64,000 bases of DNA, taken from NCBI RefSeq assembly GCF_001403635.1, contig NZ_LN879468.1:496001-560000 (forward strand), in the 5' to 3' direction. This DNA is from Clostridium massiliamazoniense (GTDB taxonomy: Bacteria > Bacillota > Clostridia > Clostridiales > Clostridiaceae). The notes below the pieces were generated by a model that saw only the letters and a list, made by a program, of their open reading frames with translations, did not search any database and was not told the DNA's origin. Positions 16,492 to 24,761 of the stretch are shown in pieces. Within the stretch, counting starts at the first letter, position 1, and every line of letters starts with the position of its first letter. The translations under genes were made by a program, and so were the position numbers.

Positions 16492-19400
16492 ATGGAGAAA
16501 TTAAAACAAATTAAAGTAAATTATTGGACAAACTTAAAAGATACGGAAAAAATGAAATGTGAGGAAATATCTTTAGTAGAAAATAGAATGCTTAGATTGT
16601 ATTGCAGATATAAAGATATAGAGCTAAAAGATGGAATTAAATTAGACAATATAATAAAGGTTATTTTAGCAGAAGACTATGATATAGCAAAAGAACAAAT
16701 AGTTAATGGTATAGAGATAAATGGAAGACAATTCAAGTATTTAATGAGTTCACCCAGCATGATGAAAATAGAGGCTACAGAAGAAACAAAAAATAAATGT
16801 GAGTGCTTATTCATTGAAAAATCAGAATATGATTTTAAAAGAATTTTAGAAAAAGTAGATAGCTTAGATAAAATGAAAAAGCTTAAAGAGAAAGATGAAA
16901 TAAGCATAAATAAAGATATAGTTACTAGACTATCTCTAAGTTTATCTGGATCTTATTATATAAATTATCAACCGAAAATAATTATATTACCGTCTACAAC
17001 TTTTAAAGCAACATCGAATAACTATTGTACTTTTATTAAAAATGATAAAGGATACAAATTTATTGAAAAAGGTAAAGAAGTTGATAATGTTACACCAACG
17101 TTTGATTTTGCTGATGGTTGTGGCTTTTTTAATCATAAATTAGAACCGATATTAAAAGCAACTTTAAAAACTAAACAAAAAATTGATTTTATAGGTATTA
17201 GAAAATCTGCTTTAGCTGTGAAAGGATTATGTGTTAAAGCTGATTTACACAAACTGTTCGATGATTTATACGATGAAAATATAAAATATGATTATTTCAG
17301 AAAAGATAGCAAGGGTAATTATTGGACATTAGATATATATAATAATTGGCAAAATATAAGCAAAGCTGATCTAGTTATAAACACAAATATGGCAAAATGG
17401 TGGAAGAACTTCGAGTATTTAAAAGATACGCCAACTAAAATAGATGAAGAAATGAATAATATAATTAAAAAAGATGAAGAGTTGCAAAAATATTCAGATT
17501 TAATAACAGGGTTAGAAATAACAAAAATTAATAAGGCTAATTTGCAAACACATACTTTAACAGCCTATCAATTAATTAATAATACAATGCTTACCCCTAA
17601 AGAAATATCAGGATTATCAGCTGACACTGAAAGATATTTGAGCAAGATAATAAAGGGAGATATAGATGCAACAAGACTTTATTATAAAGATATAGCAAGA
17701 GAATCTCAAGAAGAAATAAGTGCTAGTACAAAAGTTCAAAAATTACTACAGATTAATGAAAATACTATAAAAACACATATAGTTAGTGCAACAACAAATA
17801 GAAATATAGAAAAAACTGCAAATCAATTAGCAGGAGGAAGATTTTACGTTAAGGGTAATTATAAAACTTGTTGTATATGTCCTGTAACTTATGCAAGATT
17901 TATAATGATGAGAGAAATTGATACAACTAATGGGCTTCAGGCACATGAATTTTATGTACCAAAAGAAATTGGTAATAGAGTAATGAATAGATATCCTCAA
18001 GCTGTATTTTCCGAAACTCATAAAATAAAGTTAGTAGAAAATGAATTGTTGGATAAGCATTTTGGACACTTAACTTCAGAATTAATATTCTTTAATCAGG
18101 CAGATAGTATGGCTTCAATTTGCTCAGGATTAGATTATGATCTAGACTTTGTTGGAGTTTGGGATAATAAAACATTATGTGATGCAGTTATAGAACCGAA
18201 GGATGGCAGACACTTTTTAAACACTATGGACAACGGAGATACCGTTAAACTACCGTATAATATGGAAAATGAAGCATACAGTATTTTAAAAGCAAGTGGA
18301 AATATAATAGGAAGTATAGCTAATATTACAACAAAATTATCTAACTATGCACAAGAATTAGGGTATATACAAGGAGAAGAATATTATAGATGGAAAGAAT
18401 TAAGAGATTATTATTCAAAAGAATTTCTTAAAGATGACTTAAGAAAGATAGCACAATTAGAAGAAGATATAGTTAGCTTAAAGGCAGAAAAGAAATTGGT
18501 TAACAAGGAAGAAAGAGAAGGATATGAACAGACTATAGATAATATACAAGATAGAATATATACAATAAACAAAAAAATTAATGGTAAATTTCAAGAGTAT
18601 TTAGATATGGCACTTCAAGAGAAAAAATTTATATGGTTAGGAGACTGTGAAGAAAAAGTTATAAAAAAATATTTAATAGATCAATTCTATAATTTAAGAG
18701 AAGAAATGTATTATGCTTTATTAATGTCACAGTTAGCCATAGATGCACCTAAAACCTTAGTAGTTCCTGACAAAGATGATTTAGCAAGATTAAAACCTTA
18801 TAAAAAAATGAAATATCCAACCTTCTTACACTATTATAGTTATACAAAAAATAGAGAAAATATCAAGTATATCCCTTATGAGCAGTGTCAATATAGTCAT
18901 ACTGCTTTAAATATAAATGCTAGTAGAATTAATAAAGAGATTATAAAACCATTGCGAGAACAAAAAAATAGAAAAGATAACAGTTCAGAAAAAAATCTTA
19001 TATATAGTTTATTTAAAGATAAGTGTATAGAAAATAAAAAATGTACTGATGATTTTAAAAAATTATATAGTGCTTATAGAAAAAATAGAGAAAAATACAA
19101 AGGGAATACAGAAAAACTAAATATCATTGATATTAAAGGATATGAAAAATATGAGCAGTTAAGAAAAAAATATAATGATGAAGAATTAGGAGATGCACTA
19201 ATAAAGGCAAGAATAACAAGTAGATTTTTAATTAATTGTTGCTATAATACCTTTGAAAACCTCCTAAAAGACAATGATTTTGAGACAACGGCATATATAG
19301 AAGATACAGAAGGGAATATCGATTGGAAGTTTAAAAAATATCGTAAAGTAAAGGCAAAATTGAGAAATAAAAACTTACAATTAATAGATGTTATAGAGAA

Positions 19401-19689
19401 AAAACAAAAGTTAGGACAAGAAGTAATAAGTCTTAAAGTAGCTAAGACTAAAAATAAACTATTAGAAAAAGCAGTAATTAACATAATAGATAACAAGGTT
19501 CATTTCATGGATAGAAACGGTGAAAACATGGGATTTGCTTATAATAACTTAAATAAAAAAACTAGAAAATATGACTATGATTTAAATGAAGGAAGAAAGT
19601 TAAATGATAATGAGTTTGAAAGGAAAGAAGTAAAAGTAAATGTATTAGAAGAATGTAAAACTTATTATAAAGTAGCAATAGAGTTATAA
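16492..19689 (+). CDS. YonO/QDE-1-like single-chain two-barrel RNA polymerase (predicted)
   Basis: This protein of about 1065 residues has two landmarks of the double-psi-beta-barrel polymerases related to SP-beta YonO, crAss-like phage RNAPs and eukaryotic RdRPs: FDFADGCGFFN near residue 204, comparable to the FSDGIGKIS-type motif, and a DxDxD triad, DYDLD, at 548-552 within CSGLDYDLDFVGVW. Lys-rich helical regions follow. YonO is a DNA-dependent RNA polymerase that transcribes SP-beta genes; the same role here is inferred. Start 16492 is preferred over 16486, since GGGGAG lies 9 nt away and the neighbouring gene at 19962 uses the same arrangement. The coding style matches its neighbours. 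Alternative: another barrel-fold enzyme; motif-level evidence only. Confidence 0.7.
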   Translation: MEKLKQIKVNYWTNLKDTEKMKCEEISLVENRMLRLYCRYKDIELKDGIKLDNIIKVILAEDYDIAKEQIVNGIEINGRQFKYLMSSPSMMKIEATEETKNKCECLFIEKSEYDFKRILEKVDSLDKMKKLKEKDEISINKDIVTRLSLSLSGSYYINYQPKIIILPSTTFKATSNNYCTFIKNDKGYKFIEKGKEVDNVTPTFDFADGCGFFNHKLEPILKATLKTKQKIDFIGIRKSALAVKGLCVKADLHKLFDDLYDENIKYDYFRKDSKGNYWTLDIYNNWQNISKADLVINTNMAKWWKNFEYLKDTPTKIDEEMNNIIKKDEELQKYSDLITGLEITKINKANLQTHTLTAYQLINNTMLTPKEISGLSADTERYLSKIIKGDIDATRLYYKDIARESQEEISASTKVQKLLQINENTIKTHIVSATTNRNIEKTANQLAGGRFYVKGNYKTCCICPVTYARFIMMREIDTTNGLQAHEFYVPKEIGNRVMNRYPQAVFSETHKIKLVENELLDKHFGHLTSELIFFNQADSMASICSGLDYDLDFVGVWDNKTLCDAVIEPKDGRHFLNTMDNGDTVKLPYNMENEAYSILKASGNIIGSIANITTKLSNYAQELGYIQGEEYYRWKELRDYYSKEFLKDDLRKIAQLEEDIVSLKAEKKLVNKEEREGYEQTIDNIQDRIYTINKKINGKFQEYLDMALQEKKFIWLGDCEEKVIKKYLIDQFYNLREEMYYALLMSQLAIDAPKTLVVPDKDDLARLKPYKKMKYPTFLHYYSYTKNRENIKYIPYEQCQYSHTALNINASRINKEIIKPLREQKNRKDNSSEKNLIYSLFKDKCIENKKCTDDFKKLYSAYRKNREKYKGNTEKLNIIDIKGYEKYEQLRKKYNDEELGDALIKARITSRFLINCCYNTFENLLKDNDFETTAYIEDTEGNIDWKFKKYRKVKAKLRNKNLQLIDVIEKKQKLGQEVISLKVAKTKNKLLEKAVINIIDNKVHFMDRNGENMGFAYNNLNKKTRKYDYDLNEGRKLNDNEFERKEVKVNVLEECKTYYKVAIEL

Positions 19690-19695
19690 AAACAT

Positions 19696-19716
19696 AGGGT
19701 ACTTTCAAAGTACCCT
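19696..19716 (+). terminator. Hairpin behind the polymerase gene
   Basis: AGGGTACTTT and AAAGTACCCT are perfect arms around one C; A's rather than T's follow, so termination is doubtful and mRNA stabilisation or processing is equally possible. Confidence 0.45.
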
Positions 19717-19736
19717 AAAAATTAGGGGGAATTAAA

Positions 19737-19931
19737 GTGGAGAAAAAAAACAAATATTTTATAGTAAATAGTGTAAGATTAGCAAAGGCTTTAAGTTTTC
19801 TAGGATTTGATTACTATGTTTATACAGATAATGGAAAAGAAATATTTAGCTTTATTGACAGTAAAGAATTAAGACAAGCTAGAGCTAATCTATTAAATTT
19901 AAGAAAGATATATCATGTAGATTATAAATAA
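19737..19931 (+). CDS. DUF5659-like small phage protein
   Basis: A 64-residue protein starting with GTG behind GGGGGA. The pattern (Y/F-x-V-N-S-R-LAKAL-x-x-LGFDYYVY...F.F..SKELRQA) matches the small clostridial phage family DUF5659 as I know it. Its function is unknown. Confidence 0.6.
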   Translation: MEKKNKYFIVNSVRLAKALSFLGFDYYVYTDNGKEIFSFIDSKELRQARANLLNLRKIYHVDYK

Positions 19932-19961
19932 TAGTAAAATTTTAAGGGGAGAGATTTTAAG

Positions 19962-20975
19962 ATGGAGAAAAATATTTTTATTAAAATACCAAATTATTTT
20001 GTTAAATCAAGTAAGGAAGGAAATGGAGGATTACTAAAAGAGGTAGATAATAAATTATTATTAGTAGCTTCTTATCTATATCTAAAGAAAGATTTAATCG
20101 GAGAAAGTTCAACTACGTTAGAAGACATAATTCTTGAAACAGGTTATAAACCAAAAGCTGGAGAAGGAAAAAATAATGAAATATTTAAAAAAATGCTTAT
20201 TAAATTACAAAATAAAGGTCTCATATCAGGAGTAACAGAAGATTTAAAATTAAAAGAGCTTATAAAAATAAAAACAAATTTCTTTGAAACAGATGATGAT
20301 AATAAAGATATTTGTTTTTTTATTATTGATTATAGTATTTTTAGGAAAATAGTAGAAATTAATAATGTAGATAAAGCAATTTTATATAATTTATATTGTT
20401 ATATTAAGAGTTGTATAAAAACTATAGATAAAAATATAGATCAAGTTGTTCAGGGTGGTAATTATCCAGTTGCTTATCCTTCATATCAAGCTATAGCTAA
20501 AAATATAGGGATTAATGAAGGTACTATAAAAAAATATTTAGATATTCTAGTAGAAAATAAATTAATTTTATTTGGAAATGCAGGAGTTTATAGTCCAGTT
20601 GGGAATAAAAAAGCAGTCTACGAATCAAACAATACTTATATAATCTATAAAAATGAAGAAAGTGTAGATATGCTTAAAGAAGCTATAAAATTCTATAAAA
20701 ATAGATTAAAAGAAACAGGATATGTGTTTAAGAAAAATTATAAAACTGATAATAGAGTCATTGGTGGGAAAATGACTGCGATAAAAAATAAAATAAAAGC
20801 TGGAACAGCAACTAAAAAAGATTATGACAAATTAGAAGAGTTAGAAGCTATATGTAATAAAAAGAATAGAACTGAAATTGATATTATTAAAAATTTATTA
20901 GAAAATAAAAAAATAATATCTGAATATTACTATGATATAGCCAATGAAAAAGCTGGAGATAAATATACAAAATAG
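19962..20975 (+). CDS. Winged-helix replication-initiator-like protein
   Basis: A 337-residue protein with two predicted helix-turn-helix regions: residues ~40-85 (TTLEDIILETGYKPKAG..) and ~170-200 (SYQAIAKNIGINEGTIKKYL). The arrangement resembles DnaD/RepA-N-type initiators and other phage replication proteins. AAGGGGAG lies 10 nt before the ATG. It may initiate phage replication or act as a transcription factor. Confidence 0.55.
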   Translation: MEKNIFIKIPNYFVKSSKEGNGGLLKEVDNKLLLVASYLYLKKDLIGESSTTLEDIILETGYKPKAGEGKNNEIFKKMLIKLQNKGLISGVTEDLKLKELIKIKTNFFETDDDNKDICFFIIDYSIFRKIVEINNVDKAILYNLYCYIKSCIKTIDKNIDQVVQGGNYPVAYPSYQAIAKNIGINEGTIKKYLDILVENKLILFGNAGVYSPVGNKKAVYESNNTYIIYKNEESVDMLKEAIKFYKNRLKETGYVFKKNYKTDNRVIGGKMTAIKNKIKAGTATKKDYDKLEELEAICNKKNRTEIDIIKNLLENKKIISEYYYDIANEKAGDKYTK

Positions 20976-20989
20976 AAGAAGAACTTCAA

Positions 20990-21355
20990 GTGATTGATGA
21001 AGATAGGGAACTATTAGTTAACTATGATGAATATTACAAAGCAATGTATAGTTACTTTATATCTAAACAAAACATTGATAAAATTGAAGAGAAAGAAAAA
21101 ATCAAGGTTATAAAAACTTCTGATAAAAAAATTGGATTTGTAGTAAATAGAAGTGCAATGTTAGAAGAAATTGATAAGCTAAAAAAACAATATAAGAATA
21201 TGTATAAAGAATCATTTACATTAGAAAAAATAGGGTATAGTAATAAAAAACAATTATCAAAATTTACAGATGTAGAGTTATTAAATTTTAGGAATACATT
21301 TAGAAATATAGTAGAAGCTAAGAAAGATGAGATAATAGAAAGTTTATGGGGATAA
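20990..21355 (+). CDS. Phage protein of unknown function following the initiator-like gene
   Basis: A 121-residue charged helical protein. The start is uncertain: GTG 20990 is the only usual start in this frame after an upstream stop, and the ribosome binding site is poor, so translation is probably coupled to the gene ending at 20975. It could also be the displaced C terminus of that protein. Confidence 0.5.
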   Translation: MIDEDRELLVNYDEYYKAMYSYFISKQNIDKIEEKEKIKVIKTSDKKIGFVVNRSAMLEEIDKLKKQYKNMYKESFTLEKIGYSNKKQLSKFTDVELLNFRNTFRNIVEAKKDEIIESLWG

Positions 21356-21682
21356 GTGCCTTTTCTACAAGGGATCAAAATAACCTCTTCTAAGAGTGCT
21401 TATATAAGTATTATCTTAATTTATATCATTTATATATTTTTTTAGAGTTCTTTTTGATAGAGGGGAGTGATTTAGTCCCTTATATATAATGCTTATTAAG
21501 GTTAAAGGGGAGTGATTTAGTCCCCTCTGTAAGGTGCAGTAAGAGATACTAATAGTAATAAGAGTTACTAATTACTTTCTAAACGCGTAAACGCATTTAT
21601 TGATGAATTTAATTACTATATATATGTTATAATGAAATAGAAAATTTGAAGTATATCATCATCATATGGAAGGATATTTATT
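21356..21682 (+). other. Intergenic region with two identical-loop hairpins
   Basis: The element GGGGAGTGATTTAGTCCC occurs at 21462-21479 and 21507-21524, each able to form a GGGGA/TCCC(C) stem with the same loop GTGATTTAG. The second is preceded by ATGCTTATTAAGGTTAAA. No gene is visible. They may be terminators, attenuators or protein-binding RNA sites. Confidence 0.55.
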
Positions 21683-21898
21683 ATGGAGAAGATAGAAGTT
21701 GGTTTAAAAATAAATATGAGAGAATTGGAGGATATTATAGGGAAAAGTGCGATAATTATAGAAAAGGATGCTAATATAAATGTATATACTGATGGTAATT
21801 TATATGCTGTTGAAATATTAGAAATATATAATAAATGCATGTTAGCTGAAAATAGAAAATATTGTTGGAATAATGTAATTATAGTTAAAAGAATATAA
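21683..21898 (+). CDS. Small phage protein of unknown function
   Basis: A 71-residue beta-rich protein (GKSAIIIEKDANINVYTDGNLYAVEIL) resembling a small barrel. GGAAGGAT precedes the ATG and a TATAAT-like box lies ~55 bp upstream. No named family is recognised. Confidence 0.55.
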   Translation: MEKIEVGLKINMRELEDIIGKSAIIIEKDANINVYTDGNLYAVEILEIYNKCMLAENRKYCWNNVIIVKRI

Positions 21899-21919
21899 AG
21901 TGAATTAATCATATAGGTC

Positions 21920-21967
21920 AAGCTAGATCGTTGCGCTACGCTACACTTTACTCTAGCTTTCCCTTTT
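21920..21967 (+). terminator. Terminator with the CGCTACGCTA loop
   Basis: AAGCTAGA (21920-21927) pairs with TCTAGCTT (21952-21959), followed by TCCCTTTT. The loop contains GCGCTACGCTA, also found in the loop of the hairpin at 16398-16430. Confidence 0.65.
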
Positions 21968-22023
21968 GAAGTGTTGGAAGGTGATAATATCTTTCATTGC
22001 TAATTTTCTTAATTCATTATTAG

Positions 22024-22053
22024 GCATAAGATTAATTTCTTATGTCTTTTTTT
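22024..22053 (+). terminator. Rho-independent terminator
   Basis: GCATAAGA and TCTTATGT flank a short loop and are followed by CTTTTTTT. Confidence 0.7.
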
Positions 22054-22124
22054 ATACAAATAATTAAGAGTACATAAAACAAATATTAAGGTTATGCTTT
22101 GTCCTTAAAAGCGTAGGAGGATTT

Positions 22125-22598
22125 ATGATAAATGAACAATTAATAAGTATAAAAAATAGAGTAAGTGCATTAACAAGAGAAGAATACATTTGGGGACTTA
22201 CAGAATGCAATCAAACAGGAACTATTTCTTGTGCAATATGGGACACAGAATATAATATTATTACTAATTTTAATACAAAAGAAATAGCTGAATTTAATAA
22301 TTTTGATGAGGTTACGATTGTACAAGAATTAATAATATCATTATATAGAGAAGAAATAAATTGGAGAAAAGAAAGTATTAAATTCTTAAAGCAACAACAA
22401 CAAAGTAAAATAAAATCTTTAGCAACTTGGTACAAGAGAAATAATAAAGATAAAGTGGAAAGTATTACTAAGGAACTTGTTGAAGCACATAATACAATAG
22501 AACAAGAGAAAAAGAAAGTTGCTTACTTTAAGAATTTTATTAATAATTTCTATACAGTTAAAAAACAATTAGAAGATTATGAGTGGTTATTAAGTTAG
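22125..22598 (+). CDS. Phage protein of unknown function with a coiled coil
   Basis: A 157-residue protein with a mixed N-terminal domain and a long helical C-terminal half (residues ~75-150, KEELVEAHNTIEQEKKK region). GTAGGAGG precedes it. The leader ATATTAA-GTTATGCTT is shared with the next gene, suggesting a common control. No family is recognised. Confidence 0.55.
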   Translation: MINEQLISIKNRVSALTREEYIWGLTECNQTGTISCAIWDTEYNIITNFNTKEIAEFNNFDEVTIVQELIISLYREEINWRKESIKFLKQQQQSKIKSLATWYKRNNKDKVESITKELVEAHNTIEQEKKKVAYFKNFINNFYTVKKQLEDYEWLLS

Positions 22599-22676
22599 CT
22601 GCTCTTTTTTTATAGTAAAAATTAAAAATAAATATTAAAGTTATGCTTAATCTTGAAAAGCAAAGAGGAGTAAAAT

Positions 22677-23294
22677 ATGAAAAATAAAATGATAATTGAA
22701 GGAAATGTTAGAGTTGCTGGAGTATATGCAATGTATATACAAGAAAATGGACAAGAGAAAATACTTTATATAGGAAGTGCAATAGAAATAAATGATGCTT
22801 TAAGTAGACACTTATATCACTTAAAACGTGGTTTATATGCTAATACAAATAAAGCTATATTGCAAAAGTATTATGATTTAGAAGAATTAAGATTTAAAGT
22901 TTTAAGAGAATCTAAATTAGTAGACAAAATATCAGAAATGAGTTTAAAAGATAAAGAAGCAGTCCAAAAGTCTTTAGAAGTATTAGAGCAATTCTATGTT
23001 AATTTATACCGAGATACTATTTGCAATAAAATGATGATTGTAAGAAAGCATAGTAGTAACAAAAATAGTACAAGCACTTATAAAAGACGTAGATCAAATC
23101 TAGGCAGTAAGAATCCAAACTCAAAGTTTGATGAGGAAATTGTTGCAGGTATATTGTGGCTTAAAGAGAATGGTTATAAAGCAAAAGATATTAAGAAACT
23201 TTATGAAGAGTACGATATAAATGATTCTTATATTTGTCGAATTGGTGTCAGTCGCTGGATACATTTAGAACCTAAGAAACCTGATTTTATTTAA
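22677..23294 (+). CDS. GIY-YIG nuclease with a C-terminal DNA-recognition module
   Basis: This 205-residue protein begins with the GIY-YIG-type signature GVYAMYI...LYIGSA followed by the conserved R-x-x-x-H stretch (SRHLYHLKRG). After a basic linker, residues ~130-200 contain a NPNSKF-type module with a helix-turn-helix, like those that direct homing endonucleases. It is free-standing, located 2 kb upstream of the terL intron. It could be a homing nuclease, or the nuclease that mobilises that intron. Confidence 0.7.
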   Translation: MKNKMIIEGNVRVAGVYAMYIQENGQEKILYIGSAIEINDALSRHLYHLKRGLYANTNKAILQKYYDLEELRFKVLRESKLVDKISEMSLKDKEAVQKSLEVLEQFYVNLYRDTICNKMMIVRKHSSNKNSTSTYKRRRSNLGSKNPNSKFDEEIVAGILWLKENGYKAKDIKKLYEEYDINDSYICRIGVSRWIHLEPKKPDFI

Positions 23295-23314
23295 TTTAAG
23301 TGAGGTGTGTAAAT

Positions 23315-23530
23315 ATGTTATCAGTAGTGTTAGATGTAGCGTTAATTATTCTTATATTTAGAGAGGTAATAATATATAAAAATAACGATAAGAGAATAGA
23401 TAAACTAAAAGAAGAAAGTGATAAAATGAATAAAGAGATAAGAAAAGAATTAGAAAAAATAATTGCAGAAGATGGAAAGATAAGAGAAGAAAATGAAAAA
23501 TTAAGAGAGATTATTAAGAACATAGATTAA
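23315..23530 (+). CDS. Small membrane-anchored coiled-coil protein
   Basis: A 71-residue protein with an N-terminal transmembrane helix (LSVVLDVALIILIF) and a charged coiled coil (residues ~28-68). Start 23315 is preferred because GTGAGGTG lies upstream at good distance and the earlier GTG 23300 would sit on it. No family is recognised. Confidence 0.6.
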   Translation: MLSVVLDVALIILIFREVIIYKNNDKRIDKLKEESDKMNKEIRKELEKIIAEDGKIREENEKLREIIKNID

Positions 23531-23562
23531 TTTCTATGTTCTTTTTATTGTGGGGGAATTAA

Positions 23563-23730
23563 ATGAATAGGTATAGAATGTATTTTAAAAATAGAGATGG
23601 GCATGTTGTGCTTGATAGCAAAGATACTATAGAAGATATTATTGTTAAAATAGGAAAAAATACAGAATACATAAGAATTGGAGACAGCATTATTAATGTA
23701 ACAGAAATAGCTATAATAACAGAAGTTTAG
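23563..23730 (+). CDS. Small beta-rich phage protein
   Basis: This 55-residue ORF has GGGGGAA before the ATG and ends at the ribosome binding site of the next gene, so it fits the operon. The sequence alternates in the way of a small beta sheet (VVLDSKDTIEDIIVKI, INVTEIAIITEV). Its function is unknown. Confidence 0.6.
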   Translation: MNRYRMYFKNRDGHVVLDSKDTIEDIIVKIGKNTEYIRIGDSIINVTEIAIITEV

Positions 23731-23744
23731 GAGGAATGTGTTCA

Positions 23745-24167
23745 ATGGCTATTCTTAAGATGTGTCCTCGATGCAGAAACATGATTGATAGAAATGCTAA
23801 GTTATGTGCTAAATGTACAGAGAAAGAACGAGAGAGAAAGAAAAGTTATGATAAGACAAGAGATAAAGATATAGTTAGTTTCTATAATAGTAAAACATGG
23901 AAGATAATAAGAGACTTAGTAAAGAGTAGAGATAATAATTTATGTTTGCTTTGCTTAGAGAAAGATAGAATAAGTGTATGTAATGTTATACATCATGTCG
24001 TAGAAGTAAGAGAGGAATGGGACAAGAGATTAGATAAAGATAATTGTATTAGCCTGTGTCATGACTGTCATAACAAAGTTCACGCTGCTTATAAAGATAA
24101 GGCTATTAAGAAGATAATACAAGAAAAATTATTTAATATAATTAAAAATTGGACTAGGGCTAGGTAA
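23745..24167 (+). CDS. HNH endonuclease of the packaging region
   Basis: A 140-residue protein with an N-terminal CPRC...CAKC zinc ribbon and a C-terminal HNH core: CLLCLEKD, HHVV, and CHDCHNKVH. In HK97-type phages an HNH nuclease beside terS/terL supports DNA packaging, as here. Start 23745 is preferred because AGGAGG at 23729-23734 is only 1 nt from ATG 23736. Alternatively it could be a homing nuclease. Confidence 0.85.
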   Translation: MAILKMCPRCRNMIDRNAKLCAKCTEKERERKKSYDKTRDKDIVSFYNSKTWKIIRDLVKSRDNNLCLLCLEKDRISVCNVIHHVVEVREEWDKRLDKDNCISLCHDCHNKVHAAYKDKAIKKIIQEKLFNIIKNWTRAR

Positions 24168-24265
24168 AAATGTTTTGGTAGATTTCTTCTAAACCCCATG
24201 CCCAGTTTTCTTCACGCAAATTTCCCAAAATGAATGCTTAAGGGATAAATAATATAGAAAGGTAG

Positions 24266-24760
24266 GTGATTGCTATAGCTAGACCTAAAAAACCACTTGA
24301 GTTACAAACTAAACATTTAACTCAAGAAGAAAGAGCTGAATTAGAATATCGGCAAGAATTAATAAAAACAAATTCAGATCAACTCGAAAAGTCTCCGAAG
24401 TGGCTTAGAGATAAAATAGCTAGAAATGAATGGAAAAGGCTAGTTGAACAATTTAGAACAATAAGTGTTATCTCAAATTTAGATTTAAATAACCTTGGTG
24501 CTTATTGTAATGCCTATTCTAGTTATATAGAAACAACAAAATTATTGAAAGATGAACCTTTAACAATACAATATACTAACAAGGGTGGTGCTACTAATAT
24601 TATAGAAAATCCTTTGATAAAAATTCAGATGAAATATAGTGATGAGATGAGGAAATATTCTAGTCTTTTAGGATTGAGTATTGATAGTAGATTAAAATTA
24701 GCATCAATCAAGTCAACTGAAACTAAGAAAGAACTTACAGATGAGTTTTGGGATATATAA
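24266..24760 (+). CDS. terS: Terminase small subunit (P27-type)
   Basis: A 164-residue protein beginning ARPKKP and carrying the helical P27-family pattern (LSPKWLRDKIARNEW.. and DLNNLGAYCNAYSSYIE). It recognises phage DNA for packaging. A GTG (24266) appears to start it; no ATG is close. It is followed directly by terL (stop 24758-24760, start 24762). Confidence 0.85.
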   Translation: MIAIARPKKPLELQTKHLTQEERAELEYRQELIKTNSDQLEKSPKWLRDKIARNEWKRLVEQFRTISVISNLDLNNLGAYCNAYSSYIETTKLLKDEPLTIQYTNKGGATNIIENPLIKIQMKYSDEMRKYSSLLGLSIDSRLKLASIKSTETKKELTDEFWDI

Positions 24761-24761
24761 A

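Noticed and set aside
14200-22100. CRISPR array
   Set aside because: The repeated hairpins are few, differ in spacing, and no cas genes are present.
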